From positions 1-64,000 of the forward strand of contig JAGPEN010000001.1 in assembly GCA_018057035.1 (NCBI GenBank): a stretch of DNA of 64,000 bases, written 5' to 3'. This document shows positions 43,836 through 52,292 of the stretch, in pieces (the first letter of the stretch is position 1; every line of letters starts with the position of its first letter). The notes beneath the pieces are model-generated. The model did no database searches, was not told the DNA's origin, and saw nothing but the letters and a program-made list of their open reading frames with translations. This DNA comes from Aminivibrio sp. (GTDB lineage Bacteria; Synergistota; Synergistia; Synergistales; Aminobacteriaceae). A program made the position numbers and the translations under genes.

Positions 43836-44796
43836 CTCCGGCGCTGCATTCAGCGACAACAGGATTACCCGTCTTCTCGGGTGCGACTATCCCCTGGTCC
43901 AGGGAGGCATGGCCTGGGTGGCGGATGCCAGCCTTGCCGCTGCGGTGAGCAACGGCGGAGGACTCGGCCTCATCGCCGCAGCAAATATGCCGCCGGACCT
44001 TCTCGAGCTCCAGCTGCAAAAAGTGAGGACCCTGACGGACAAGCCCTTCGGTGTCAACATCATGCTCATGTCGCCCACTGTAGACCAGGTGATCGACCTC
44101 GTGGCCAGGTACAGGGTACCCATCGTGACCACCGGAGCGGGAAGCCCGGGAAAGGTCATCGAGATCCTCAAGCCCCTCGGGACGATAATCGTCCCCGTCA
44201 TTGCCTCCGTTGCCCAGGCGAAAAGGGTTGAAAAGCAGGGAGCCGACGCAGTGGTGGCCGAAGGGATGGAAGCGGGCGGGCATATCGGTGAACTCACCAC
44301 TATGGTGCTCATTCCCCAAATTGCCGATTCCGTGGAAATACCCGTCATTGCGGCGGGCGGCATTGCCGACGGCAGAGGGGTGGCGGCGGCCTTCGCTCTC
44401 GGGGCTGAAGGCGTTCAGGTCGGGACCCGGTTTATCTGCTGTGAGGAATCCACTGTTCACCCGGCCTACAAGGAAGCCGTCATCAATGCCAGGGACCGGA
44501 GCAACGTGGTGACCGGCCGTTTTACCGGCCACCCCGTCCGCTGCCTGAAGAACAAGCTGACTGCTAAATTCGAGGAACTCGAAAAAAGCGGCGCCTCGGT
44601 AGAAGAATACGAACGGCTCGGCGCCGGGAAACTCCGGGCCGCCGTTGTGGACGGCGACGTGGAGTGGGGGTCGATCATGGCGGGGCAGAGCGCGGCTCTC
44701 GTAAACGACATTCTGCCCGCGGCCGAGATCATAAGGGAGCTCTTTTCAGGAGCGGAGCGGATAGTCAGCTCCCTCCCCGGAAAGGTCTCCAGGTGA
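43825..44796 (+). CDS. fabK: enoyl-ACP reductase II, FabK type
   Basis: FabK is the flavin-dependent enoyl-ACP reductase that replaces FabI in some bacteria. The 323-residue protein has GCDYPLVQGGMAWVADASLAAAVSNGGGLGLIAA, PFGVNIMLMSP, AEGMEAGGHIGELTT and IAAGGIADGRGVAAA, which match the 2-nitropropane dioxygenase-like fold. The fab context supports FabK rather than nitronate monooxygenase. I start at the ATG at 43825, with GGAGG eight bases upstream. It is the only enoyl reductase seen in this cluster. Confidence 0.92.
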   Translation: MKHDSGAAFSDNRITRLLGCDYPLVQGGMAWVADASLAAAVSNGGGLGLIAAANMPPDLLELQLQKVRTLTDKPFGVNIMLMSPTVDQVIDLVARYRVPIVTTGAGSPGKVIEILKPLGTIIVPVIASVAQAKRVEKQGADAVVAEGMEAGGHIGELTTMVLIPQIADSVEIPVIAAGGIADGRGVAAAFALGAEGVQVGTRFICCEESTVHPAYKEAVINARDRSNVVTGRFTGHPVRCLKNKLTAKFEELEKSGASVEEYERLGAGKLRAAVVDGDVEWGSIMAGQSAALVNDILPAAEIIRELFSGAERIVSSLPGKVSR

Positions 44797-44809
44797 GGTG
44801 ATAGGGGAT

Positions 44810-45757
44810 ATGACCTACGCGCTGGTCTTTCCAGGCCAGGGGTCCCAGGAAACGGGGATGGGGAAGGATTTTTACGATGCCTTCTCCTCGGCAAGGGACG
44901 TTTTTCACCGCGCCGACCAGGCCCTCGGATTTTCGCTGTCGAATATCATCTTCAACGGCCCTGAGGAAGAACTCAGGAGAACGGCTTTTACCCAGCCGGC
45001 AATCCTCACGGTCAGCATAGCCGTCCTGGAATGCCTCAGACGGGAAGCCGGCATCTCGCCGACTCCTCTTTTCCTTGCGGGACACAGCCTCGGCGAGTAT
45101 ACCGCCCTTGTGGCCTCGGGTGTCCTTTCCCTCGAAGACGGTGTGCGGCTGGTTCATCTTCGGGGCAGGCTCATGCAGGAGGCTGTGCCGGAGGGAGAAG
45201 GCGCCATGGCCGCAATCCTGGGACTTGCACCGGAGTCCGTCGCGGCAGTCTGTAATGAAGCAGCTCCGGAAGGCGAGTGCCAGCCGGCCAACTTCAACTC
45301 CCCGGGGCAGGTGGTTATTTCCGGCAGCACCGCATTCGTCCAGGCAGCCATGGAAAAGGCAAAAGAGGCGGGGGCGAAAAAAACGGTTCTCCTGAACGTC
45401 AGCGCCCCTTTCCACAGCAGGCAGATGCGCCCCGTTGCGGATAAGCTGCAGGAGGCCTTCAGCTCCATGAACTGGAGCGAACCGTCTGTGCCGATTGTCT
45501 GCAATGCCCTGGCGATCCCCGTGCATTCGGCCGGCGAAATCCAAAAGGCCCTTTTTGACCAGACCTTTATGCCTGTCCTCTGGCAGAACTCGGTCATCAG
45601 GATGGCTGACGACGGCGTGGATTCTTTCTTTGAGATCGGCCCCGGAGCAGTGCTCACCGGGCTGGTAAAGAAATGCAGAAAGGGCGTTGCAGCCCAGGCC
45701 TGCAGTTCAGTTCCCGAATTTGAGGCTCTTTCAAACAAACTGAAGGAGATGGTGTAG
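44810..45757 (+). CDS. fabD: malonyl-CoA:ACP transacylase
   Basis: FabD moves malonyl from CoA to ACP. The 315-residue protein starts MTYALVFPGQGSQETGMG, has the nucleophile elbow AGHSLGEYTAL (Ser about residue 92), the Arg in HLRGRLMQEA, and the catalytic His in NVSAPFHSRQM. I start at the ATG at 44810 with GAGGTG nine bases before; a GTG at 44798 is in frame but unlikely. It is followed by fabG after one base. Confidence 0.96.
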   Translation: MTYALVFPGQGSQETGMGKDFYDAFSSARDVFHRADQALGFSLSNIIFNGPEEELRRTAFTQPAILTVSIAVLECLRREAGISPTPLFLAGHSLGEYTALVASGVLSLEDGVRLVHLRGRLMQEAVPEGEGAMAAILGLAPESVAAVCNEAAPEGECQPANFNSPGQVVISGSTAFVQAAMEKAKEAGAKKTVLLNVSAPFHSRQMRPVADKLQEAFSSMNWSEPSVPIVCNALAIPVHSAGEIQKALFDQTFMPVLWQNSVIRMADDGVDSFFEIGPGAVLTGLVKKCRKGVAAQACSSVPEFEALSNKLKEMV

Positions 45758-45758
45758 A

Positions 45759-46502
45759 ATGGCTGATGCCAGGATCGCACTTGTGACCGGTGCAGGCAAG
45801 GGAATCGGCAGAGCAGTTGCCCTTCGACTTGCTGCAATGGGTTTCCTGGTCGCAGTGAATTACAACCGGAGCGAAAAGGCGGCAGACGAAGCCTGCCGCC
45901 TCATCAAGGACGGAGGCGGAACTGCCCTTCCCTTTAAGGCAGACGTTTCTTCCGGAAGCGACGTTAAGGCCCTGTTTGCCGATGTGGAACGCGGACTTGG
46001 ACCCGTTGCCGTACTCGTCAACAACGCGGGAATAACGAAAGACGGCCTTCTCATGAGAATGGGAAGCGAAGATTGGGATTCCGTGCTGACAGCAAATCTC
46101 TCCTCGGTGTATCATTGCACGAAGGAAGCGATACGCGGAATGGTTCGGGCGAAATGGGGAAGGATCATCAATATTTCGTCGGTGGTCGCCCTGATAGGCA
46201 ATCCCGGGCAGGCGAATTACTGCGCATCCAAGGCGGGCATCATCGGTTTTACCAAGGCTGTGGCGCGGGAATACGCCGGCAAGGGCATCACGGCGAACGC
46301 CCTGGCGCCTGGGTATATTTCAACAGAAATGACGGATTCCCTTCCTGAAGCCGCACGGAACGCGCTTTTGCAGCAGGTTCCCGCCGGCCGGCCGGGAACG
46401 CCGGAAGATGTGGCCGCTGCGGCCGCCTTCCTGGCATCCGGGGATGCGTCGTATATTAACGGACAGGTTATCGCCGTTGACGGCGGTATGACCATGTGCT
46501 GA
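45759..46502 (+). CDS. fabG: 3-oxoacyl-ACP reductase
   Basis: FabG reduces 3-oxoacyl-ACP with NADPH. The 247-residue short-chain dehydrogenase has the nucleotide motif VTGAGKGIGRAVA (about 8-20), NNAGITKDGLL, and the catalytic Ser-Tyr-Lys-type region NISSVVALIGNPGQANYCASKAG. The C-terminus ends GQVIAVDGGMTMC. It starts two bases after the fabD stop, so expression is probably coupled, and acpP follows. Confidence 0.96.
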   Translation: MADARIALVTGAGKGIGRAVALRLAAMGFLVAVNYNRSEKAADEACRLIKDGGGTALPFKADVSSGSDVKALFADVERGLGPVAVLVNNAGITKDGLLMRMGSEDWDSVLTANLSSVYHCTKEAIRGMVRAKWGRIINISSVVALIGNPGQANYCASKAGIIGFTKAVAREYAGKGITANALAPGYISTEMTDSLPEAARNALLQQVPAGRPGTPEDVAAAAAFLASGDASYINGQVIAVDGGMTMC

Positions 46503-46528
46503 AATACAATGGAAGGGGGTGAACGAGG

Positions 46529-46780
46529 ATGAAAAAAGAGGAAATGCTCGCCCGTTTGAAAGAAATCATCATCGACAGGCTTGATGTCGAAGAGGACCAG
46601 ATAGTGCCGGAAGCCTCCTTTGTGGAAGATCTCGGTGCAGATTCGCTGGACATCGTCGAGCTCATTATGGGCATCGAAGAAGAATTTGACATTGAAATTC
46701 CCGACGAAGACGCTGAAAAGCTGACCACGGTGGGAGAAGCAATGAACTACACCCTCGGCAAACTCGGCGTTGACGAGTAA
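46529..46780 (+). CDS. acpP: acyl carrier protein
   Basis: The 83-residue acidic protein has the phosphopantetheine serine in [20 protein letters not shown] (DSL motif, about residue 40) and the four-helix pattern of ACP. GAAGGGGGTGAACGAGG precedes the ATG. It carries growing acyl chains for the fab enzymes. A stable hairpin sits between it and fabF, which may let acpP be made in excess. Confidence 0.98.
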   Translation: MKKEEMLARLKEIIIDRLDVEEDQIVPEASFVEDLGADSLDIVELIMGIEEEFDIEIPDEDAEKLTTVGEAMNYTLGKLGVDE

Positions 46781-46797
46781 ACCGGAGAGGAAGACGG

Positions 46798-46840
46798 TTT
46801 TGGCGGGAATCCCGATGGATTTCCCGCCAAAATCCTTCTT
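46798..46840 (+). terminator. hairpin between acpP and fabF, possible attenuating terminator
   Basis: TTTTGGCGGGAA/TTCCCGCCAAAA (46798-46809 with 46821-46832) gives a 12-pair stem, then TCCTTCTTTT. The T-run is interrupted, so leaky termination or RNA protection is more likely than a full stop. Confidence 0.7.
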
Positions 46841-46879
46841 TTATCAAGTTCCAATCCTGCTGCGGAGGAGTGAAGCGTT

Positions 46880-48118
46880 TTGAGAAGGGTTGTCGTTACC
46901 GGGCTGGGAGTGGTGAGCCCTATAGCAACAGGAAGAGAAAATTACTGGCAGGCATTGAAAGAAGGCAAAAACGGCATCGGGCCGTACACCACTTTTGATG
47001 TCACGGATTGCCCTGTCCCCTTCGGAGCGGAAGTCAAGGATTTTGACCCGTCCCAGTGGATGGAAAACAAGGAAGCCAAGCGCTCCGACCGGGTCATTCA
47101 ATTTGCAGTGGCAGCCGCGGATTTGGCCGTCGCTGATGCGAAGCTTGATACGGCAAGCCTGGATCCCCATAAATTCGGAGTCTATATCGGAAGCGGACAA
47201 GGTGGCATAGAAACGACATTCAACAACTTCAAGACCATGATGGCAAAAGGGGCGAAAAGGGTCAGTCCCTTTTTTATTCCCATGATGATCAGCAACATGT
47301 CCACGGCTTACGTGGCCATCAAGCATCAGGCCAAGGGACCGAACATGTGCGTCGTCACAGCCTGTGCCACGTCGGTCCACAGCATGGGCGAGGCATACCA
47401 CACCATCATTCGGGACGACGCCGATGTCATTCTTGCCGGTGGCACTGAAGCCGCCCTCAGGAGCATAAGCATCGCCGGCTTCGCCGCCATGAAAGCGATC
47501 TCCACGCGGATGGACGCCCCCGAAAAAGCGTCCCGTCCCTTCGATGCAGACCGTGACGGATTTGTCATGGGCGAAGGGGCAGGAGTGCTCGTCCTCGAAG
47601 AACTGGAACATGCGCTGAAAAGGGGCGCCCATATTTACGCCGAGCTTGTCGGTTACGGCTCCACCTGTGACGCGAGCCACATCACAGCTCCCGACCCTGC
47701 GGGCGACGGCGCGGCCAGGGCGATGCGGAAAGCGATGGCCCACGCAAAATGGCTGCCGGAAGACGTGGATTACATCAATGCCCACGGGACTTCCACCCCC
47801 CTCAACGACAAGATGGAGGCCCTGGCTATCCGTTCGGTTTTCGGGGAACATACGGACAAAGTGCTGGTCAACTCGACCAAGTCCATGATCGGGCATTGCC
47901 TGGGCGCCGCAGGTGCGCTGGAAACAGTGGCCGCCATGCAGTCCATCGAGGAGGGCATAATCCACCCGACGATCAATCTTGACACTCTCGACCCCGAGTG
48001 CGCCATCAATGTCGTCCGCGCCAGGGCGGTGGAAAAGAATGTTTCAAGATTCCTTGTCAACAGTTTCGGATTCGGCGGACACAACGGCGTGGCTGCCTTC
48101 CAGAAATTTGAGGAGTAG
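46880..48118 (+). CDS. fabF: 3-oxoacyl-ACP synthase II
   Basis: FabF extends acyl chains by condensation with malonyl-ACP. The 412-residue protein begins with RRVVVTGLGVVSPIATGREN, has the nucleophile in VVTACATSVHSMGEAY (Cys about residue 162), and His residues in NAHGTSTPLNDKMEA and TKSMIGHCLGAAGALE. Start is the TTG at 46880 with GGAGGAGTG upstream. Length is normal. It is separated from acpP by a hairpin and followed by rnc after 15 bases. Confidence 0.96.
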   Translation: MRRVVVTGLGVVSPIATGRENYWQALKEGKNGIGPYTTFDVTDCPVPFGAEVKDFDPSQWMENKEAKRSDRVIQFAVAAADLAVADAKLDTASLDPHKFGVYIGSGQGGIETTFNNFKTMMAKGAKRVSPFFIPMMISNMSTAYVAIKHQAKGPNMCVVTACATSVHSMGEAYHTIIRDDADVILAGGTEAALRSISIAGFAAMKAISTRMDAPEKASRPFDADRDGFVMGEGAGVLVLEELEHALKRGAHIYAELVGYGSTCDASHITAPDPAGDGAARAMRKAMAHAKWLPEDVDYINAHGTSTPLNDKMEALAIRSVFGEHTDKVLVNSTKSMIGHCLGAAGALETVAAMQSIEEGIIHPTINLDTLDPECAINVVRARAVEKNVSRFLVNSFGFGGHNGVAAFQKFEE

Positions 48119-48133
48119 GCGCATCCTTTCTCC

Positions 48134-48853
48134 ATGAACTATGCTGCCTGGTTTTCCGGAGAACTGGAAAAACTCCAGGATCGTCTTGGGTATCATTTCA
48201 GCGATGCCGGAAAATTGGAGAATGCTCTTGTGCATTCTTCCTATGCTTACGAAAAGGGGAAAATGGAGCATAACGAAAGAATGGAGTTTTTGGGAGATGC
48301 CGTGCTTGAACTCGGCGTCTCCCGTTTTCTGTACGATTCGTTTCCCTCCTTCGACGAAGGCAGGCTGACCCGTTCCAGGGCCGCCATTGTCTGCGGAAAA
48401 TCCCTTGCTGAGTGGGGAGGGGAGCTTGGACTGAGCGAACTGCTCAGGACGGGAAAAGGCCTAGAAACAGAACAGGTGCGGCACAGCTCCCTGTGTTCCG
48501 ACGCGGTGGAGGCACTTTTGGGGGCCGTTTTTCTTGATGGGGGATACTTACCGGCCATGGCCTCAATCGACCGATACCTGGCTTTCCATCTTTCACGCCA
48601 CCCCATCAGCGGCACCGAGAACGACCCGAAGTCGGCACTCCAGATGATCGCTCATGAAAAAGGCCTGCCAAGCCCTGTTTACGAAATCCTTTCAATCTCA
48701 GGCCAGCCTCACTCACCCCGTTTTTCGGTCCGGGTCATGGTCGGGAATGAAGAAGCGGCAAGGGGTGACGGCAAAAACAGGAAAGACGCGGAGTTTGCCG
48801 CCGCCCGAAACGCCTTTTTTTTGCTGAACCGGGAGGGCTCGGAGCCGGAATGA
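48134..48853 (+). CDS. rnc: ribonuclease III
   Basis: RNase III cuts double-stranded RNA in rRNA and mRNA maturation. The 239-residue protein has the signature HNERMEFLGDAVLELGVS (about 48-65), the second acidic group DAVEALLGAVFLDGGY, and a C-terminal dsRNA-binding domain (DPKSALQMIAHEKGLPSPVYEI ... GDGKNRKDAEFAAARNA). Length is normal. It ends the fab cluster, as in Clostridia, and overlaps the next gene by four bases. smc, often next, is not present. Confidence 0.96.
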   Translation: MNYAAWFSGELEKLQDRLGYHFSDAGKLENALVHSSYAYEKGKMEHNERMEFLGDAVLELGVSRFLYDSFPSFDEGRLTRSRAAIVCGKSLAEWGGELGLSELLRTGKGLETEQVRHSSLCSDAVEALLGAVFLDGGYLPAMASIDRYLAFHLSRHPISGTENDPKSALQMIAHEKGLPSPVYEILSISGQPHSPRFSVRVMVGNEEAARGDGKNRKDAEFAAARNAFFLLNREGSEPE

Positions 48854-49713
48854 AAAAAAACGCCGGGAAAGATTCGCTTTTTTCTGCCGTCCTTTTCTCT
48901 CTTTTCCTCCTTCTCGTTCCGGCATCGCCGGCACACTCATGGGAACTGTACGTGTCCTCGCCATGGCTTTCCACGATCGCCCGCTTTATCGGCGGGGTGA
49001 ACGTGTCCGTAAAAGCGGTCCAGGAATGGAACGAAGAAGGAATCCCCATCAGGAAGATCCGCAGCCGGAACATCCCTGCCAACTCCAGAATCGTAGCCCT
49101 GGACGCATTCGAGGCCACTTCGCTCGGTCTTGACGAAAAGCGGTTCACCGGTCTTTTCATGCTCTATGGAACAGTGCCTTTCGACAGGACAAGAGCTGAC
49201 TATCACTTTTCCGATCCGTCGGTACTCCCCTTCATTGCTCAAAGAGTGCTGACCGCACTGTCCCAGTTCGATCCCGGGAACTATTCCTATTACCAGAGAA
49301 GATTGTCGGAATTCCAGACCAGGCTCGACAGCACAGTCCTCGTGGGAAGGCAACTCCTGAAAGATTACCCTGTTTTTGACCTTTCCGGAGGGTTTTCCAG
49401 CATGCTTTCTGCGGCGGGATGTACTTTGCTGCCCGGGGACGAAAAGGTAAAAACCTGGAGTAGGGGAGAGGACCTGCAGAGCCTGCAGGCTGCCGTCAGT
49501 GACGCAGTGAAGCGGAGAATTCCCGTGATAGTCGACCCCAGCACTCCTAAACCGGTCAGGGAAGCGCTGAAAGGGAACAAAGACGTCCTGTTCCAGGGAC
49601 GCCCCGGCCAGGAACAGGACCTGCTTCTTTTTTTCCATGACCAGTTTCTTCTTTTGTGGAATCGCCTCGCCCCACTCAGGCAGCACCGGCAGGAAGGAAA
49701 AGAGAACTCCTGA
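48850..49713 (+). CDS. secreted protein resembling a degenerate ZnuA/TroA metal-binding protein
   Basis: The 287-residue protein begins with a signal peptide (Lys-rich start, LFSAVLFSLFLLLVP core, cleavage likely after ASPAHS near 30). The body resembles cluster A-I metal-binding proteins: LYVSSPWLSTIARFIGGVNVSV at the N-terminus and, at about 118-158, YHFSDPSVLPFIAQRV...LSQFDPGNYSYYQRRLSEF, which parallels the WLDP region and the connecting helix of ZnuA. The His ligands of that family are mostly absent, and no permease or ATPase gene is nearby. It overlaps rnc by four bases. It may bind another ligand; the assignment is moderate. Confidence 0.6.
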   Translation: MKKNAGKDSLFSAVLFSLFLLLVPASPAHSWELYVSSPWLSTIARFIGGVNVSVKAVQEWNEEGIPIRKIRSRNIPANSRIVALDAFEATSLGLDEKRFTGLFMLYGTVPFDRTRADYHFSDPSVLPFIAQRVLTALSQFDPGNYSYYQRRLSEFQTRLDSTVLVGRQLLKDYPVFDLSGGFSSMLSAAGCTLLPGDEKVKTWSRGEDLQSLQAAVSDAVKRRIPVIVDPSTPKPVREALKGNKDVLFQGRPGQEQDLLLFFHDQFLLLWNRLAPLRQHRQEGKENS

Positions 49714-49744
49714 AAAAAAGAAGCTATCCGTTTTTTCTCTTCGT

Positions 49745-50917
49745 TCACCGTGCCTCTTTCAGGGAAAGAAACGGGCAGGCGGCGAGAAGAAGCGCGGCGC
49801 TCAGAAGATAAAAGGGGAGCCCTTTCCCCGTATGATCAAGAAGCATCCCCATGACCACCGGCCCCGTGGTCATTCCCAGGCTGAAGGAAATGTTGAAAAA
49901 GCCCATGATTCGTCCGGAACCGTATGTCTTCCCCCTTGAGGCAGCCAGGGCCGCCAGGGAAGGAGAGGCGAAGGCGTGGCCTATGCCGAAGGCGACGCTC
50001 GCGATGGAGAGGCTCCATGGAGTTCTCAGGTTTGGAAGGCCCAGCAGGGTAACTGCCGAAATGAGTCCTCCCGCGAGGATAAGCCTGTGTTTGTGCAGGT
50101 TGTCGGCGAGTTTGCCGGAAATTCGCTGAAGCACTCCGGTCGAAAGGGAGTTCAAGGAGACTACGAATCCGATTTCCGAAAGGGACAGGTGAATGTCCGA
50201 GGCGAGGAGGGGAATCATCATCACGAGCACCCCCCGGCACATGGCAGAGCAGAACTGGAAGAAAAAAACGACGAGCATTTCATGATCTGTAAGGATTTCC
50301 CGAAAAACCGAACCAAGCCCGCTGAGAGCTTCGTGCCCCCGGCCGGACGGGAGGTTGCCGGGCAGGAAACGAAAGACGAGGATGATGGAAAGGAGGGTCA
50401 GCGAGGTCATGGCATAAAAAGGGGCGTTGAAACCGATCGTTTCAGCGAGAATCCCGCTTAAGAGGGGTCCTGAGCCGATCCCGAGAAAAAGGGCCCCCTG
50501 AAGTGAGCCGAAAAAAACACCCTCTTTCCCTTTCGGCGCCACTTCCGCTCCGATAGCCATGGTAATGGGCACAACCATGGCCGAACCTATCCCATGACCT
50601 ATCCTGATGGCGATAAGGCTTTCCGTCGTAGACGCAAAGGTATAGGCAACGGAAGCAAGGGCATAAAAAGCAAGCCCCGCGAGAAGGAGCACTTTCCTGT
50701 TCATTCTTTCCGCCAGTTCCCCGGAGACGATCATTCCGCCGGTCCTTGAAAAGGAAAAGGCACCGATGATCATTCCAACGGCAAGACCGCTCGCCCCAAG
50801 CCGCTTCGCATAGAGAGGCAGCACGGGGGCAATGATGCCGATACCCAGCATGGCACAGAACATGGAAAGGCTGAGGACGGTCAAAATTTTACGGTAGGAA
50901 TCATCTGTCGAAAACAA
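49745..50917 (-). CDS. major facilitator superfamily transporter, DHA1-like
   Basis: The 390-residue protein has about 12 hydrophobic segments, an MFS loop sequence GELAERMNRKVLLLAGL (residues about 66-82) after the second helix, and an R-rich IRIGHGIGSAMVVP stretch. These fit drug:H+ antiporters of the DHA1 group, as well as sugar exporters, so the substrate is unknown. It converges with the ZnuA-like gene. A near-consensus promoter lies 59 bases upstream on the minus strand. It seems transcribed alone. Confidence 0.85.
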   Translation of the reverse strand: MFSTDDSYRKILTVLSLSMFCAMLGIGIIAPVLPLYAKRLGASGLAVGMIIGAFSFSRTGGMIVSGELAERMNRKVLLLAGLAFYALASVAYTFASTTESLIAIRIGHGIGSAMVVPITMAIGAEVAPKGKEGVFFGSLQGALFLGIGSGPLLSGILAETIGFNAPFYAMTSLTLLSIILVFRFLPGNLPSGRGHEALSGLGSVFREILTDHEMLVVFFFQFCSAMCRGVLVMMIPLLASDIHLSLSEIGFVVSLNSLSTGVLQRISGKLADNLHKHRLILAGGLISAVTLLGLPNLRTPWSLSIASVAFGIGHAFASPSLAALAASRGKTYGSGRIMGFFNISFSLGMTTGPVVMGMLLDHTGKGLPFYLLSAALLLAACPFLSLKEAR

Positions 50918-50975
50918 CGAAAATACACTCCGATCGTTCCATGTCGATTTTTATTCGTGATCTTTTATATCGGCC

Positions 50976-51004
50976 ATTATACTATGTTTTGTCTACAATT
51001 TCAA
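50976..51004 (-). promoter_or_regulatory. predicted promoter of the MFS gene
   Basis: Minus strand TTGAAA (51004-50999), 17 bases, and a perfect TATAAT (50981-50976). Confidence 0.8.
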
Positions 51005-51111
51005 CGCTTTCCCTGGCCATGCATCATCAAGGGCAATTCTCCACCGAGACAGGGTGCCGTGATGCATACCGTCACCTGTTCCTCCCCGGTACAAACGGGA
51101 AGAAAGCCGAC

Positions 51112-51143
51112 AAAAAAGCGTGAATCCTCTTTTGAATTCACGC
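51112..51143 (-). terminator. Rho-independent terminator after birA
   Basis: Minus strand GCGTGAAT/ATTCACGC eight-pair stem (51143-51136 with 51125-51118) followed by TTTTTT. It lies about 75 bases past the birA stop. Confidence 0.85.
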
Positions 51144-51218
51144 ATTGCCGTGAAACCACTGGCTTTACTCTCGTGTTTTTTCGTTGTTCAAGAACTCCCG
51201 ATCTGCATTTTAGGGATT

Positions 51219-52214
51219 TTACACGTCAGGGGTCGCATGGACCACATCTGCGGCACAAAACGATCTGACTGCGTCCTTTCCTTCGACAAGAAGCTCTCCA
51301 TTTTCTCCAATTCCAACGGCTCTTCCAGAAAAAGAGCCCTCTTCGGTCAGGACTGAAACGTCTTTTCCTAAGGTAGAACATTCAATCCTGTACCGGGAGA
51401 GGAGGGAATCTCCCCCGTCACTGCAGAGCCCCGCGACAAGGCGATGGAATTGTTCGATGACTGCCGCGCAGAGAATACCCCTGTGGAAGGGCTCGGTTTC
51501 CGAACCCAGGGAGGCGGCATTTTCGAGACCGCGGACTGCGAGATCCTCCCCGTTCAGGGAAATGTTGAGGCCTATTCCTGTGGTGCAATCCCGTATCCTC
51601 TCCGGATCGCTCGAGGCCTCGGAGAGGATACCGCAGATTTTCCCACCCTCGTACAGCAGATCGTTCGGCCATTTGAGGGACACCTTTTTGCCGCAAACGG
51701 CCCCGATGGCATCCATTACCGCAAGCCCGGCGGCGAGGTTGACCAGCTGCAGCCGTCCGGGAAGCATGCGGGGCATGAAAAAGACGGAAAAGTAGAGTCC
51801 CGTCCCCCGGGGGGAAAACCATACTCTGTCTCTCCTCCCCCTCCCCTTTGTCTGTTCCTCGGCTATGACAACAAGGCCGTCAGTTCGGCCCTGCCGTCCG
51901 ATCCTTTTCGCTGCCTCCTGGGTTGACGGGATACTTTGGAAGACATGGATTTCCTCACCCCAGGGACATTCCGGTGAAATCAGGCTTCCGATCAGTGAGG
52001 GAGAAAGATCGTTCGAGGGCAGTTTCCGGAGTATGTATCCTTTCTGGGGCACAGAGTCCACCGCGAAACCTTCTTCCTCAAGATCACGGACAGCCTTCCA
52101 GACAGCCTGCCGGGAGAGAGAAAGAACCCGTGAAACAAGACCTCCTGAAACAATGCTTCCCTTGGCCTCGCGGAGAAGGCGGCAGAGTTGAATAGTTGCA
52201 CGTCGGGATTTCAT
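51219..52214 (-). CDS. birA: biotin-[acetyl-CoA carboxylase] ligase with N-terminal DNA-binding domain
   Basis: BirA attaches biotin to the carboxyl carrier protein and, in the two-domain form, represses biotin genes. The 331-residue protein has an N-terminal winged helix (VSRVLSLSRQAVWKAVRDLEEEGF, about 27-50), followed by the ligase domain with STQEAAKRI, EEQTKGRGRRDRVWFSPRGTGLY and LKWPNDLLYEGGKICGIL. The HTH is complete, so regulation of a bio regulon is plausible. GATAAGGAGG precedes the ATG. It is divergent from prfB. Confidence 0.95.
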   Translation of the reverse strand: MKSRRATIQLCRLLREAKGSIVSGGLVSRVLSLSRQAVWKAVRDLEEEGFAVDSVPQKGYILRKLPSNDLSPSLIGSLISPECPWGEEIHVFQSIPSTQEAAKRIGRQGRTDGLVVIAEEQTKGRGRRDRVWFSPRGTGLYFSVFFMPRMLPGRLQLVNLAAGLAVMDAIGAVCGKKVSLKWPNDLLYEGGKICGILSEASSDPERIRDCTTGIGLNISLNGEDLAVRGLENAASLGSETEPFHRGILCAAVIEQFHRLVAGLCSDGGDSLLSRYRIECSTLGKDVSVLTEEGSFSGRAVGIGENGELLVEGKDAVRSFCAADVVHATPDV

Positions 52215-52243
52215 GGAATTGCCTCCTTATCTACCTTACCGAA

Positions 52244-52252
52244 TGATATAAT
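52244..52252 (+). promoter_or_regulatory. predicted extended -10 promoter of prfB
   Basis: TGATATAAT (TGnTATAAT) lies about 40 bases upstream of the prfB ATG. No good -35 is seen at the normal distance. Confidence 0.5.
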
Positions 52253-52292
52253 GAAAAATCGCGCAGCACAATAACAACGAGGGGGAATCGAC

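Larger units (their letters stand above)
50918..51218. other. 301-base intergenic region between the MFS gene and birA
   Basis: No gene is seen. It holds the MFS promoter (50976-51004, minus) and the terminator of birA (51112-51143, minus). The remaining bases show no coding pattern or repeat that I could support. Confidence 0.6.

Noticed and set aside
49714..49744. Bidirectional terminator between the ZnuA-like gene and the MFS gene
   Set aside because: Only A-rich and T-rich arms with weak pairing; not distinct enough from chance.
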